64,000 bases of DNA. Source: Takakia lepidozioides (Eukaryota; Streptophyta; Takakiopsida; Takakiales; Takakiaceae). The stretch covers positions 79,030,756 through 79,094,755 of the forward strand of contig CM060731.1 of assembly GCA_030704615.1 (NCBI GenBank). Reading direction: 5' to 3'. Numbering within the stretch: position 1 is the stretch's first letter; every line of letters starts with the position of its first letter. The notes below the pieces were generated by a model, which saw only the letters and a program-made list of their open reading frames with translations, had not been told where the DNA came from and searched no databases. This document shows, in pieces, positions 10,404 through 21,182 of this stretch. The translations under genes were made by a program, and so were the position numbers.

Positions 10404-11063
10404 TGTGTGGACTAGTGACTGCCATAGTTGGCAACATAGTGGCAGCCTAGTGACTGACTAGTTGTAGCCTAGTGGTGGACTAGTGATATACTAGTGTGTG
10501 GTGTGCACATGTGTTGTGTGGTTTTGGACAGCGATGTAGTTGTGTAGCGATATGTATGCGCACGACAGCTGTCAAGTTATTTTACCACTAGTGTGAAACT
10601 AGCTAGGAAATAGCTAGCTTTTACATATTGACATTTGGGATTGGCCCAAGTGTCAATCCAGGGGTCAAGGCAGATTTAGGCCCTGGAGTGGTTATCTTCA
10701 CGGCAAGCGCGGAAGGCTCATCTTTCTCGAGTTGAGCCTCACCGCGCCTAGCTATGGCGCCGTAGTGTGGATTCCCCATGGCGTGGGGTGCACTTGGCTT
10801 GACTTGTATTTGAGTGATGAGGTTATATATGCATGAGTTTATGCTTCAGATTTGTGAGCTCGTGCTTGTATTCTTCTTCTTTATCATTGTGTGGACTAGT
10901 GACTGCCATAGTGGGCAGCATAGTGGCAGCCTAGTGACTGACTAGTTGTAGCCTAGTGGTTGGACTAGTGGTGGACTAGTGGTATACTAGTATGTGGTGT
11001 GTACATGTGTTGTGTGGTTTTGGACAGCGATGTAGTTGTGTAGCGATATGTATGCGCACGACA
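10404..11063 (+). repeat. Terminal repeat block R1-M-R1 of copy A
   Basis: After the polypurine tract comes R1 (10404-10567, TGTGTGGACTAG...CGCACGACA), then M (10570-10886, TGTCAAG...CTTTATCA, 317 bp), then R1 again (10888-11063). R1 is rich in ACTAGT/CTAGTG phrases. M holds a TATA-like TTATATAT at 10823-10830. The R1/M junction forms the palindrome GACAGCTGTC. The same block, inverted, lies at 36965-37662. By position it should be or contain the 3' LTR, but which segment is the LTR is unclear because each R1 and M has TG...CA ends. Confidence 0.7.
10823..10830 (+). promoter_or_regulatory. TATA-like box in M (PHD/DNMT family)
   Basis: TTATATAT within M, conserved in the inverted copies at about 37210-37220 and 62970-62980, is the best promoter candidate for the family's RNA. 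No transcript data. Confidence 0.4.
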
Positions 11064-11149
11064 GAGTGTGCGCATGTGGAGAGACCAGAATCCTGCGTTC
11101 ATTTTTTTCTATCAAGAGGAGAAATTAGAGCCAACATTCGAGCATTTTG

Positions 11150-13016
11150 ATGGAGATTTGACATTCACTATTGGCATACAGACTCCGTGGCAGAAACGAC
11201 GAATGTTGGAACTATGACATGACCGTATCGTTGCATGTGATGCAACCTTTGGGACAAATCATGACAAGGTACTATTTGAACGATTCCATGGACTTGTACG
11301 AGCATGATAGCATAGTACCATGCAACATTCACATAATATTTGGTGTGCTGACCCTTTCTGTATGTTTAGGGTTGTGTACGTTGCGGAAGACCGAGAGGCA
11401 GACCCATTGTGAACCGCTACAGACCTCATCACTCTTATGAAGTCTTCTCGTGCAGAACTGAGCGGAATTTGCATGCTCTGACCATCTTACATTGTGCATT
11501 CCAACAGTTCCCATTGTACACGTTGATGGTCTTCGACGAGTGGTTGAACGGTATACCAGTTGCCTATATCATATCCGCGAGGAATCGGACAAGAGACCTG
11601 GTTCCGTGGATGAGAGCCTTGCGCGATTCACTCCTCGTAGATTTGCCGAGCTGGCGACCCAATGCCTTCATTGTGGATGATGCCGAAGCAGAAATCAACG
11701 CTATTCGGTAAGTCTGTTGGTCCACAGCACCGGTCCATTGTCGAGGTCCATTGCAGCAGTCCATTGCTACAGTCCACTGGCAGACTCCTGTGGCGAAACC
11801 CGATGGCAGTTCGCTGGGCAAATCCACTGGTAGTCCGCTGTCAAGTCCGGTCATCAGTCCCTGGCAAGTCCGCTGGTAGTCCCCGGCAAGTCCGTTTGGC
11901 AGTCCGCTGCCAAGTCCACTCAGCAGTCCCTGGGATCGGCCGTCCGCTGCCAAGTCCGCTCGGCAGTCCCTGGCAAGTCCGCTCGGCAGTCCGCTGTGGC
12001 AGTCCGCTGATGCAGTCCGCTGCCCCAGTCCTAGCTAGGGGAAGTCCAATGGGGAGGTCTGCTGGGTAGTCCAATGGGGTTATTCCAGCACATCAACGTC
12101 ATGGCATTGTACTGTCCACTGGGCGAGTCCAATGGCTCTGCCCGCTGATACAGATCGCTGTTACAATCTACTCCGGCAGGCCACCATTGCAGTCCGATCC
12201 CAAGACTCTAATGTGTACCATCTGTGTTGTGCATAATTGTTTTTGATTCCTCTGCCTTTAGCATGTCCGCAAGGCATGGGTGAAGCAATCATGCAAAAAA
12301 ACGAAGGATCCGGTGACCGCTGTAAACTTGTTGAAGGATATGGGAGACCTCATGTACTGTAGAGGGGGACCACGCAACGAGAAAAGAGCACTTCGGTGGG
12401 TTGCAAGGAGAATCCGTCGTATGAGGTCAAAATACCCGAAAGGACATGAATTTATTGACTATATCGAATAGTACTAGAAGCCCAAAATAGCAATGTGGTG
12501 TACAGCAGTCTGCCATGTCCCTCATGCGAGCCAAGACACAAACGCAAGCATTGAGGCATATCATGGAAATCTGAAGGCAAGACTTGCCATGGGGAAAGGC
12601 AAGATGAGTGGTCGTAGAGTGGACTGGCTTATATGGGAACTCACTGGCCGTGTGCTAACACACTACTGGTACGCAATCCATTTGAAGACCCACGGGTTCA
12701 TAAGAAATGACAAACACGAAAGTACATATCCAGTTCTATACTTGCGGCACAAGACATTCCTGCTGTGAGTGTTACTCTTCCCTTGGGTCCTGGTGAACCA
12801 GCCTACGTTCTCAGCAGCAACCACCCCGGCACAACATACATTGTTTACAATCCTGATTGCGATTGGGGTTGTTGCACGTGCCCATGGGCAATGAAGGGAA
12901 ACTTATGCAAGCATCAGGTCCGTGTCCTAAAGATGCTTCACCTTGACCTGCATGATGGCCTCCTTGTGCGCGCTTGTGCACAGTCTCCCAACGGACTCCT
13001 CCAGTCTCCCAACTGA
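11150..13016 (+). pseudogene. MULE transposase with SWIM zinc finger (decayed)
   Basis: Exon 1 (to 11268) has IQTPWQKRRMLEL and VACDATFGTN, the first catalytic-Asp block of MULE transposases. A GT-AG intron (11269-11507) leads to FPLYTLMVFDEWLNGIPVAYII and FIVDDAEAEINAIR (11508-11707), the second Asp block. A second intron (11708-12261) is filled with CAGTCCGCTG-type repeats. Exon 3 starts HVRKAW. It continues through two in-frame TAGs (12469-12478) into HASQDTNASIEAYHGNLK, the third acidic block. After a one-base slip near 12750, a SWIM finger CTCPWAMKGNLCKH (CxC-x8-CxH) lies at about 12870-12915. A TGA also interrupts exon 1 near 11215. Inactive, family assignment firm. Confidence 0.85.
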
Positions 13017-13474
13017 CTCCCACACAGTCTCCCAAGCATAGTCTCCCAACGGACTCACGCACAGTCTCCCAATAGAGTCACAGTCAACAGACTGCGAGCG
13101 CCAGTAAGCCAGTCTGCTGGTCAGTCTGCTGCCCACTCCAAAAGTCTGCTCACCACACTTCCACCTCATCCCTGCAACTTATGCCAATCCAGTGTCCCAG
13201 CGGACTCATGGACATGGTGCCTCCCAGACTAGGTACCAGACCCAGTAGTCCTAGCCTCGGCAACATACTGCTCGCACATTCAAGCTCAGCAGACTCGGGT
13301 GCACAGTGCATGGAAAAATTGACACCATTGTGTCCATTGAGTTTAGTGACAACATTACAAAACATGCCAACACCCACAGTACACAAAAAGTGCTCATTAC
13401 CACTGGAATAGTAAGCGAAAAGACTCGCATTTTTTATTTCGGTACATAGACTTCATAGGACAAGTACATCATAC

Positions 13475-15045
13475 TCATGAGAGCAGTTTATCTACATTGT
13501 CCAACCCCCGCACGATATACTGGGCACACTGCATTCGCTGCCCAAGTGCAAACTTGAAAGTAAACCAGTCCTTCGTGAAAGGTGTTCCTGTCTCTGGCTT
13601 TGCAGTCTTGGAGACATTTGCTCTGACTTTTACCCACTCATAAAACACTTGAATGAATGACATGACGTAAAAGTCACACTCCCAGCTGAATGGTTGCTGG
13701 GGCACATCAGGCGCGTGGAACTGAAATGCTTGGACAATCTCATACCACTCTGGTGAGTCCATCGAGTACCCTAAGCACTGCGCATGAAACTTCCGAATCC
13801 ACCCTAGAACAAAGGGACATTTATGCAAATCCCTGATAGAGTTCAGGTGAGTGTAACAGCCCTTGCGGAGGTCGATGATACAAACACTCCAGTGCCCCCT
13901 GCAATGGTATCAAACAACATGGCGTCATTGCACAATCATGATGGGCAGACTCAGCAGACTGACACTCAGCAGACCGACCACTCAGCAGACTCAGCACTCA
14001 GCAGACTCAATCTTCAAACCCAGTCCACTGCACAAATACAGAGGTCAACTTAATCGCTCAGAGTCAAGACGACACTGCGAAACCAGACTATGACTCAGGA
14101 GACAGTCTCAGCAGATTCAGAAGAGTTCTTACTCGTCCCCAATTGGCACCAAAATGAAATCGCACTCTTTCAAGTCCTTGCCCAGTTGTTCAGTGCTTAG
14201 GCAACCTTTCAAGACCTCCAAAAGGCTTTCATGTTGCCCCACCCCCAATGACTTCAACACCGTCCACGTCGACGTTGAAAGAACAGCAATAGTGTTGGTG
14301 AACGCAGCCTCAACCGACTTCTCATAGAATCGACACCACAGCTCCAGGAGTCTATCTGTGCACTCCGACTCAACCTTCTGGACCGCCTTTATGTCATCCA
14401 GCGACAGTCCGCATTCAAACCGTGGGTCCCCTTCAAAAAACATCAGCATGGAATTACCCGCCTTCACATGCACAGCATGTGCCTTGCCAAACCGAGCACC
14501 CATCCTGCACAGAGCAGACTATCCTTCGGGAAGCCTCATGTACTGAACAGAGTGACGTCAACATGGTATCAAACACTCTACAGGCTGAACAATTCATCAG
14601 ACTGACCACAACAGAGCGCAAAGCACTTAACGACAAAGACAGACGAAGAGACTGAGCACAGTACTCACATGTGCTGCTCTAGAAAACGACCCACATCTTT
14701 GTCCATGTCCAAGGCTAGCTTGCGGTTCTTGTTCATAAAGACGCCAGACTTTTTCTTCGCCGGTCTCTTGGTACTCCGACCCTCGACAGTCCGCTTCTTG
14801 GTTTTGCCTCTCCCCTGGGAAGCAGGGACAGCTGTAGGCGGGCTGGATAGAGCAGACAAACGGAGCGCTGCCGCCCTACTTCGCAATAGAGGCTGGTCAG
14901 CAAGTTTGTTTACACTTGCTGGACCTGTCTTTGCAGCTTCGTGGGTTGCATGCGTAGAACTGACCCGCGCATCGGGGGGCGTGCTCATCCCCACACCTTT
15001 CTTGGTTGTCGATCCCATGTTTGCAGCATGGGCGGAAGATGTCAT
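13475..15045 (-). pseudogene. Ulp1-like (C48) SUMO-protease domain, C-terminal exons
   Basis: Three exons join cleanly on the minus strand: about 15045-14669, 14504-14133 and 13898-13475. The first is basic (KKRTVEGRSTKRPAKKK, a likely nuclear signal). Across the last junction the frame reads ILVPIGDE then GHWSVCIIDLRK, the catalytic His block. YTHLNSI follows where Ulp1 has YLDSL, so the usual Asp is Asn. VPQQ...ECDFYVMSF supplies the Gln and catalytic Cys. Ulp1 enzymes process or remove SUMO in the nucleus. The stop is at 13475. Exons and splice sites are intact here, but the upstream exon contains stops, so the whole gene is probably not functional. It converges on the MULE transposase, as expected for a captured cargo gene. 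Confidence 0.75.
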
Positions 15046-15219
15046 GTCTTCAGAAGTAGACAGTCTGCCGATGGAGGGACGAACATCCTGTGAGGATACC
15101 GAGCAAAATGTCGAATTAGCCCAATTTCACAATGTGCTAAAACATAAACAACAATGCTGTAAGAGGAAATGGCACAACCTGCCCAAGGGGTGAGGGAGCA
15201 GACTCCATGTAATCCAGCA

Positions 15220-16620
15220 CTATACCAGACGGTGTCTACGCCGCATGTGGTTCCTTGTGAGTGTGCCTGCCAGCATGTTCAGTCTGTTGCTCAATGTGGG
15301 CAGTCTGCTCGGCCGCCGGTTCTTCGTCAGTCCTTTCGTCTGTGAACTGTGCAGTCTGTTGGCAACTCTGCGGTTCAGTCTCTTCCTCAATGTGGGCAAT
15401 GTGCTCGGTGGCAGGTTGGTCGTCAGTCCTTCCCTCTGTGAAGTGTGCAGTGTGCTGGTCAGGCCGTGCACTCTGAACTGTGCAGTCATAGCTGAGCTGT
15501 GCAGTCTACCGCTCCGAGCCATCCTGGTCAGTCTTTCCATCTGTGACATGTGCAGTCTGCTGGTTAGTCTGCGGTTCAGTCTGCTCATCAATGAAGACAG
15601 TATGCTGCCCCGCCATAGGTTGCTCGGCAGTCCTTCCATGTGTCCACTGTTCAGTGTGTTGGTCAGTCTGATGGACAGCCGGCTGGGTGTTCGGATCTCC
15701 ATGGACTTGGGAAACATCAAGAACATGTATGGAAGACCCACCGGCAATTGCTTCCTCAGACTCTTCTGTAAGATCTATGATACGGTTTTGCGTTCCCAGA
15801 TTGAGTTCGGTCATCACGTAAGACTCATCTATGGCTTTCGCCACTGAGCGCACGAAAACGGGACTAACCTGGAAGGTCATAGAAGGCAGGCCACGGGGAG
15901 CTGGATAAGAATGCTTTACCGGTGACCTGATGACGTCGTCAGTGAATGTGCCTGGGGGAAAAGTGGACTCGGTCAAAACACTCATACTGGCAGATCCAAA
16001 AACATGTTGTTGGGAACTCAGCAGAAATTCGTCCACAGGGGTCCCGGTGAGGCCAGTGCATCCGAGTCTATTGCACAATCCAGGGAACAGACTGGTTGTT
16101 AGTCTCCTAGATAGTCTGCTCGACCATCTGCTGAGTGAGTTCGCCAGTGTGATGCACAGTCTGCTGAGGGGCAATCTGCTGGCTGGATTCGTCGGTCTGC
16201 TACACGGTCTGCTGTACAGTTTGCTGAGGGGCAGTCCGGTGGCCATGTTCACTGGTCTGCTGCACAGTCGGCTGAGGGGCAGTGTGTTGGCCGGTCTGTT
16301 CTCCGGTCTGCTGCAAAGTCTGCAAAGTTCACTGCTCGCTCAGTACTGTTTGCACATACTGAGTATATGTGTGCGGGGCAGTCTGCTGGGAGTGATCCGG
16401 CCTATTACCCGGGACAGTCTGGTGCACAAGCTCGGTCTCCAGCACTTGGGCAGTCTGCCCACATGTGTCGTGGGGAATATGTTGTTCGACATTCTTGTGG
16501 CCAGTCTGCTGGACAGTCTCCCGAACTCCTTGTAAATCCTGGACAAGGTCCCTTGCACCTCTGGCAAAAGAGTCGAAAGCAGCTTGCACTTGCTTGTCTC
16601 CCAGATCAACTCACCCTGCA
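15220..16620 (-). pseudogene. Gln/Thr-repeat exon of the Ulp1-type gene, with a SIM-like motif
   Basis: One minus-strand frame is largely open from a good acceptor near 16620 (TGTTGCAG) to about 15240, broken by several stops (for example near 16325, 16200, 16085 and 15505). It encodes low-complexity QQT, EQT and HQT repeats derived from the CAGCAGACT phrase. Inside it, at 15752-15781, lies RIIDLTEESEE, close to SUMO-interacting motifs of the VIDLT-acidic type. That fits a SUMO protease downstream in the same gene. The stops could be decay or could mark unseen introns. Confidence 0.45.
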
Positions 16621-16705
16621 ACACATGTTTATGCAAATGTGAACTTGTAAAAAAGTTGGCAAAAGAAATTGAGCTGAAACACGAAAGTTGCCCATAACAT
16701 TTTAC

Positions 16706-17327
16706 CTTCCAAGAGATTTCCGACGAGGCCAATGTCCTTGATTTGCCGGCACATGCATGCTCCATCGAGATAAGCAATGGCGCCGATGCGGTCTTCAGTT
16801 GGGATCCCACACCACATGACTTTGAAGACATTGGGATTCTGCAAAACAATGTCGAATACTGCTCGCTCCATCACCAATGCAAACCAGTGCAATGCGTCAT
16901 CCACCACAAACTTCTGTGAATGGTCTGTTCCATGGAGTAAGTCCATCCTCAAACTATGCAAATCCTTCATCAACTTGTTGTATGAGCGGAAATTGCCAAA
17001 TTGCATCCATCTGTGTTGTAGGAAGGAAGCTGCCATGCACTCAAAGTCCTCCTCAGTCAATCCGAACAAGTGCTTTCTTCGCACCCCAAAGGTTGGATGT
17101 GCCATAGGCATATGTCTGAGGTCTTCAGGCCGTGGGTCATCCATGAGAATCAGCTGCACAAGTAGAGGCGGCGCATTTTGGTCGCTTGTGGCTTCAATGG
17201 CAACAGCAGAGGCGGCTTCTAGAACATGGTTGGCTTCCTCAATAGAAAACTCCATGGAATAATGAAAGGGTACAAATGACCACCGGCGGTCCGCAACAAT
17301 CCGGTTGAGCTCATTATGCCAATCCAA
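16706..17327 (-). CDS. Unrecognised exon of the Ulp1-type gene
   Basis: An open stretch of about 205 codons ends at a donor near 16706 (CTTGGAAG|GTAAAATG). It encodes an acidic, aromatic-rich, globular-looking region with MERAVFDIVLQNPNVFKVMWCG and EDRIGAIAYLDGACMCRQI. The ATG at 17327 may be internal to a longer exon. I recognise no domain. It lies in order between upstream exons (17469-19139) and the Gln/Thr-repeat exon, same strand, so one gene is likely. Confidence 0.5.
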
Positions 17328-17468
17328 ATGGGGATTAATTTCTCCTATCCTAAGCCGGGGAAGTGTGAGGTCTTCAGCTCCGGGTCGAATTACCGGTGAT
17401 GGCGATCGCCAAACTGCAAAAAGCGCCGTGCTATGTGAGAGAAACGCAGTCTGCTGGTCCGCAGTCTG

Positions 17469-17903
17469 CTAGATGACAGGACTTCCCATTGGCATGGGCT
17501 GCATGATGGGCTCCTGGAGAGGAGTCTGCAGGATGACAGGCTGCTCGTTGGGAGTCTGCTCCGTTGGAGTCTGCTGGATGACAGGCTGCTGAACAGGAGT
17601 CTGCTGGATGACGGCCTGCTGAATGGGAGTCTGCTGGATGGCAGACTCGGCTGTCCCAGACGCATTCCCCCCCGACGCGTCTTGAATATGTAATGTCGCT
17701 ATAGCAGCAGATGACCCAGGATACTTCAATAATATGTACTCTCGCACGCGGTCCACTTCCGCACGCACTGCAGTCGCTTGTAAAGGAGCATCATTGCTAG
17801 GTATCCGCCAATCCTGAATGGCCCTATAAATAGAAACACGTTCATCCTGGTACACGGCAGAGAACTTCGACGTCATGAACATGGACGTGGACTCTATATT
17901 CAC
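17469..17903 (-). CDS. Exon with IQQTP repeat, Ulp1-type gene
   Basis: 144 codons open on the minus strand. The first part is ordinary sequence (AVYQDERVSIYRAIQDW, AEVDRVREYILLKYPGSS). The second is a tandem run of QQTP-type units (IQQTPIQQAVIQQTP and onward), the translated form of the regional CAGCAGACT phrase. The frame ends at a TAG at 17469. Exact exon borders are uncertain. Function unknown; it probably belongs to the same transcript as its neighbours. Confidence 0.45.
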   Translation of the reverse strand: MNIESTSMFMTSKFSAVYQDERVSIYRAIQDWRIPSNDAPLQATAVRAEVDRVREYILLKYPGSSAAIATLHIQDASGGNASGTAESAIQQTPIQQAVIQQTPVQQPVIQQTPTEQTPNEQPVILQTPLQEPIMQPMPMGSPVI

Positions 17904-18178
17904 CTCATGCAGCGGACTGGACTCACAGACCAGCAGACTGTAACGTGCGTACGTAGGGTGGAGGCAACTAGTAGACTATACCAGTGGACTGGACCAGCGG
18001 ACTGACAAACGGACTCAGTAAGTAATGCAGCGATATAAAACAGACTAATTGACGAGCAGAGTGAGCCAGCGGACTGAGGAGAGAACGCAGCGGACTGACC
18101 AGACTGAATAGGCAACGTGACCCCGATGATGGACTCAAACAGCACAGAGAACAGACTGGGCGGTCAGACAGACCATTA

Positions 18179-19139
18179 CCTCCTCTACTTCATCATCGTC
18201 ATCTTCATCTTCAAAGCTGTTCAACCAGTTCTGTTCCGCTTGTCGGATGAATGTGCGTAGCAGACCTGTTTGGGCAACTCTATAGAAATAACGGAAGAAG
18301 TCTGGATCCCCAATTGGTGGGCACTCTGGTGGGAAAAGCCCAAAGTCAACGAGGCGCAATGTGCCAGGGCAGACTGGCCCTTCAGTGCTCTGTTGAGTTT
18401 TTGGTTTTGACCCTAAACCGATGGCATGGGTCGCGATATTTGTGTGAGTCTGCTGCCGAGTCTGGTCAGGCAAGTCAATGTCCACTGGACTTGTCACCCC
18501 TTCCAGGCCCTGAGCAGATTCACTTTCAGTATCAGTACTGATGGTGTGGGTCTGCCGCCCAGGACGGGGTTCAGTCTGTTGCGTGGATTTTGCCCTTGCC
18601 TCGCGAGCAGACCTTGCAGCCTTCTCCTTTTTTTGCCTTTTTTTTTTTTGGGCCCCATCACTCAGTTTACGTTTTCTGGGAGCGTCCGGCGTTCCCTGCA
18701 CTTGCAAATCCTCCATTGACGGGCCACCACAATGGACGCCATACCGTGCGTGCACTTCGTCTAATTCCAAAGTGCGGGGGTCAAGCACTGATCGGCGCAA
18801 GCGCATTGTGGCCTCTTTGACAATCGACATTTCTTTCAGTATCGGCCAAGGCTTGAAATCCCGTGGAATCATTGCAACAGTCTCCTTGCAACCCATGTCA
18901 ACACAATGCCGATTTAGTTGGATTTTGTCCTTGATTACCTCTTCACAGAAGGGACAGAAGAGCTTGTCCTTCTGCCAATTCGAGTTTTTGGGCTTCCGGG
19001 CGCGGAGGTCTACAAATGCTTCCACTATTTTATGATCAAACTCGTCTGGTGAGTACCAGTACCTTCGCTCCTTCTTCAGTCTGGTTTGGTGCACAAAATC
19101 CAACCAGTCCGCTCCACCCTTTTCACAAGCATCCTCCAT
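18179..19139 (-). CDS. N-terminal exon of the Ulp1-type gene, zinc-finger-like
   Basis: The ATG at 19139 directly follows an acceptor-like CTGCAG, and a donor (GAG|GTAATG) ends the exon at 18179. About 320 codons. MEDACEKGGADWLDFV opens the protein. FCPFCEEVIKDKIQLNRHCVDMGC (about residues 55-80) has C-x2-C...H-x4-C spacing, a possible zinc finger. A basic Lys-rich block (KKKRQKKEKAARSAREARAK) is a candidate nuclear signal, and the end is very acidic (EDEDDDDEVEEVM). An alternative in-frame ATG upstream at 19223 would add a hydrophobic stretch but crosses the likely acceptor. Family not recognised. Confidence 0.5.
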
Positions 19140-21165
19140 CGCTGCAGAATGAAACGAAGGTGCAAGGACAATGAACGACAGAGCGACAGATATAAGTCCT
19201 ATGAAAAGACTCACCCTCAGCAAGAAGAGGACACATAATGGAATGGAAACACCGCAGCAAGTGAGAACCTCACCGAGCCGATAAACTTGGAGTTGTTACG
19301 AAGGCGAGCGTGTTTGCGACGCTTCGCGGCTCAGCGCGACTCTCCACACCTCGGGAAGAACGGTCGTCTTTTGTTACGGTGATGGAAACGCAAAGAGGAA
19401 AACAAAACAGTGCAAAACTGTGCGAAGAAACAGGCGCGAAGAGAATGGAGAAAATAGAAGTAGAAGGGGGAAAGCGGGCATGGCACTGCCAACGTGGCGC
19501 GATTTCACAGGCGCCAACTATCCGCCGTCATCGCATTGAATACGTCCACCGAACGAACGCATCGTACTAAATTCATCCACGCTCATCGCAAGTGCAGCAA
19601 ACTCATTTCCCATCGGGCCGAGAGTCCACCGGACCGCCAGTCCAGCGGACTATTCGCTTTGCTGAGGCGAAGCGGCTTCATATTGGAGGCACTTCCCTGC
19701 CAGCGGAATGAAGACAAAAGAGAGTAAGGGGAGAACAGGAAAGTCGAACACACCCATTGCGAACAGACTCGCGGCACAACAGACTGATGCATGCACAGTC
19801 CAACAGACTTATATCCATAGAGGAGAACTGTCCAGCAGACGGACGTTTCGCCAGACTGGCGGGAGAACAAGCCAAAAGACTGACCGGAGGGAAAATAAGA
19901 AGTCAAATTGACTTAGTGCAACAGACTTCCGACACAACAGACTGACAAATTCACAAGTGCAACAGACTGATATCCCAACAGACGGACTTCCAGCAGACCG
20001 CCTCCAAACTGATTGTTATGCACGCGATAAGGGGAATATCCGGAGCACTGACGGGCCAGCGGACCCACTGTGAACAAACTCGCGACACAACGGACCTCAA
20101 ACATCCACGCGCATTTGCAGATGCAATTGTCTCAGACATCTCCCGTCGTGGCTCAGACATCTACATTCAGCAGGTGCGTGTGGATGTTTGAGGACCTTAC
20201 GACTGGATGGTGTTCCGTGACGACTCGAATTGCTTTTTTGTGCTGCCATCTCTTATATAATACCATGTGGATCCATCACAAAGCTGGGTTTCTTAAAATT
20301 CTCCACCCTTTTCCACAACTTATGCACGACGGATGCAAGCCGCTATACTTGGTCACATAAACAGTCCCATCGTCCGATACGAAATCTGCAATACACGCCC
20401 CCATGTGCATACGCTTCCACCATTTTCGCGCCCATGTTATCCATGGGTTCCTTTAACGAACTAAACTTGTGAAGGCTCTCATGAGGGATGCAGTACGAAG
20501 GGGCTAAACGTATCATGACGGATCACAAGCAGAGGACGTTATCGACGACAGATGTCCGCATTTTCCATATTTATGACATAGAACCAAACCATAAAACGAA
20601 TGTTCCCGAAAGCACAACAAGAAGGCAAAAATAGTGGAAGCATATGCATGATGGTGGTTGTAGTGCCGAGACAATCCTCTCATGTTCAAGCACACGCTTC
20701 ATCATCATCATGAACATCGCGCGCAAAAGAGGAACAGTCGCGTGCATGGAAACGCCTACCGCAACATCGGACAACAAACAGCCGTCAAAAGAGAGCGGTC
20801 GGGATTTGGTGGGAAGATCATTGCCATTTTCGCAGCCCTAAAAATGGAGGGCTCGGATGGGTTATGGGAATGGACGGTGGCGATCCTGCACCGTCAGCGG
20901 ACTGGCGGGCAGACTGGCGGACTGGCAGACTGCTGGGCAGCCGACTGACCAGCAGCGGATTGGCAGACTGGAGGGCAGTGGACTCGTGGGCGGGGGACTG
21001 GCCGCGCGGCAGACGGGGGCACGCGGCGCGGTTGCTGCAGCCGCGCCCGCGGCTGGGCGACCGCGCGCAGCGGCGGGCGGGGTGGGCGGGGTGCTGGGGA
21101 GCCGGGCGTCCGTGCGCGGGGCCCACCGGCCACATCGCACGTGCCCATTGAAGACCCTATTATCT
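19140..21165. other. Upstream region of the minus-strand gene, GC-rich at its edge
   Basis: No convincing gene. CAGACTG-type phrases are scattered through 19600-20070. The last 250 bp (about 20900-21140) are very GC- and CpG-rich (GGGCGGGGTGGGCGG-like) and stop abruptly at the AT-rich island. This could be a promoter-type end of the MULE. Confidence 0.4.
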
Positions 21166-21182
21166 TAAAATGAGAGGCATTG

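Larger units (their letters stand above)
1..11063 (+). mobile_element. Ty3/gypsy PHD/DNMT element, copy A (mosaic, broken)
   Basis: One element in + orientation runs from gag at the window edge to terminal repeats ending at 11063. Gag, protease and DNMT (1-3578) are collinear with copy D/E on the minus strand. RT and RNase H are missing. In their place are a methyltransferase-like gene fragment, an inverted integrase piece and part of another gene. Integrase core resumes at 8237, is interrupted by a foreign integrase fragment (8724-9560), and finishes with a PHD finger at 10143. A polypurine tract ending GGGGGGCGAT precedes the terminal repeats at 10404. The element cannot be autonomous. Membership rests on direct sequence match to copies C and D/E. 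Confidence 0.85.
11708..21000. repeat. Dispersed CAGCAGACTG / CAGTCTGCTG phrase across the MULE region
   Basis: Short near-identical phrases (CAGCAGACT, AGTCTGCTGG, CAGTCCGCTG) recur dozens of times. They occur in the transposase intron (11715-12190), between the genes (12970-13160), in introns (13945-14115), in a long exon (15250-16510), in another exon (17450-17650) and upstream of the minus gene (17920-18170, 19600-20070, 20895-20990). In the coding frame of the minus gene they read as QQT. They are not strictly tandem. No comparable density is seen elsewhere in the window. Confidence 0.7.
11064..21165. mobile_element. MULE-like region: transposase plus convergent Ulp1-type gene
   Basis: The stretch between the copy A terminus and the AT-rich island holds a Mutator-like transposase pseudogene (+) and, tail to tail, a long Ulp1-protease gene (-). 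Plant MULEs carrying ULP-like genes are an established class (Kaonashi-type elements), which supports reading both as one element. Terminal inverted repeats are not proven. GTGCGCATGTGG near 11070 and, inverted, GTGCGATGTGG near 21130-21140 are a weak candidate pair. The right edge is placed where GC-rich sequence changes abruptly to AT-rich sequence. Confidence 0.5.

Noticed and set aside
10404-11063. A CRISPR-like array because of regularly spaced ACTAG/CTAGTG words
   Set aside because: Spacing is irregular, the words are 5-8 bp, and the block is the terminal repeat of a retrotransposon in a eukaryotic genome.
15245-16535. Leu/Val/Ser-rich membrane proteins on the plus strand
   Set aside because: They are shadows of the CAGCAGACT-phrase exon on the minus strand (the complement reads SLL/VCSL); no plus-strand gene structure.
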